In this document: piece by piece, positions 5,180 to 5,345 of the stretch | How positions within the stretch are numbered: position 1 is the stretch's first letter | Layout of the letters: the number at the start of each line of letters is the position of its first letter | Origin: JBGTKH01 sp041744735 | Lineage (GTDB): Bacteria; Planctomycetota; Planctomycetia; Pirellulales; Pirellulaceae | Assembly (NCBI GenBank): GCA_041744735.1 | Contig: JBGTKH010000581.1 | Span: forward strand, 1-5,345 | Direction of reading: 5' to 3' | Length of the DNA: 5,345 nucleotides | The notes under the pieces: model-generated | The model's input: only the letters and a program-made list of their open reading frames with translations | Told to the model about the DNA's origin: nothing | Database searches by the model: none | Made by a program: the position numbers and the translations under genes

Positions 5180-5345
5180 ATGCCATCTATGAGCACTTGC
5201 TTCGCATCTCTGATCGCAGTCGACATCGGCAACAGCGCGACGCATCTAGGCATTTTCTCACTCGACGCCATCGACCCGTGGCCGCAGCCGACAAGGGTCA
5301 CGCAGGTCGCCACAGGTGAATTGACCTTCGAAGCAATTGTCGCGT
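5180..5345 (+). CDS. coaX: Type III pantothenate kinase, 3' partial
   Basis: The frame from ATG 5180 stays open to the window end (55 codons). It contains AVDIGNSATHLGIF, the N-terminal phosphate-binding motif (D-x-G-N-S) of CoaX, a member of the ASKHA acetate/sugar kinase/Hsc70/actin superfamily. CoaX phosphorylates pantothenate as the first step of coenzyme A synthesis; type III enzymes are known to resist CoA feedback and to need a monovalent cation. An in-frame ATG at 5189 is an equally possible start, and neither has a Shine-Dalgarno site. The 13 or 22-base gap after obgE points to one operon. The later catalytic motifs lie beyond the edge, so Bvg accessory factor-like proteins of the same family are not strictly excluded. 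Confidence 0.8.
   Translation, partial: MPSMSTCFASLIAVDIGNSATHLGIFSLDAIDPWPQPTRVTQVATGELTFEAIVA

Overview
The window looks like a GC-rich chromosomal segment of a planctomycete, probably of the Pirellula/Rhodopirellula type. This is an inference from four things: the order secreted protein, rpmA, obgE, coaX; the style of the Obg and CoaX proteins; the Uma2 nuclease with a coiled-coil tail; and weak or absent Shine-Dalgarno sites before several starts. No tRNA, rRNA or CRISPR array is visible.

Left part (1-2338): the 3' end of a gene for a very long alanine/glutamate/lysine-rich coiled-coil protein is cut by the left window edge. It runs convergently into a minus-strand Uma2-family (PD-(D/E)XK-like) nuclease gene. 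The two stop codons are 82 bases apart with no convincing terminator between them. Both proteins end in charged, alanine-containing coiled coil; the Uma2 tail is encoded by seven 21-base units.

Middle (2339-2734): a 396-base divergent intergenic region. It holds a candidate minus-strand promoter and a good ribosome binding site for uma2, a 111-base MITE-like inverted repeat with flanking GGGAATAA direct repeats, and a good sigma70-type promoter facing right. The core of the inverted repeat is a pair of inverted GTAG-headed palindromes, i.e. a REPIN-like doublet.

Right part (2735-5345): a rightward cluster of an exported protein of unknown function, rpmA (ribosomal protein L27), obgE/cgtA (ribosome-assembly GTPase) and the start of coaX (type III pantothenate kinase, cut by the right edge). 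L27 and Obg both belong to large-subunit biogenesis; CoaX starts coenzyme A synthesis and is probably co-transcribed with obgE. Control signals are dense: a hairpin pairs with the rpmA ribosome binding site, a second REPIN-like palindrome follows rpmA, and an intrinsic terminator has its U-tract ending 7 bases before the preferred obgE start.

The most interesting observation is that the two intergenic palindromes differ in sequence but share the same 24-base architecture (GTAG head, 8-bp stem with a T-G wobble at the third pair, 4-base loop). This suggests two subfamilies of one REP/REPIN-type element. I see no clear evidence of a new defence or enzymatic system.
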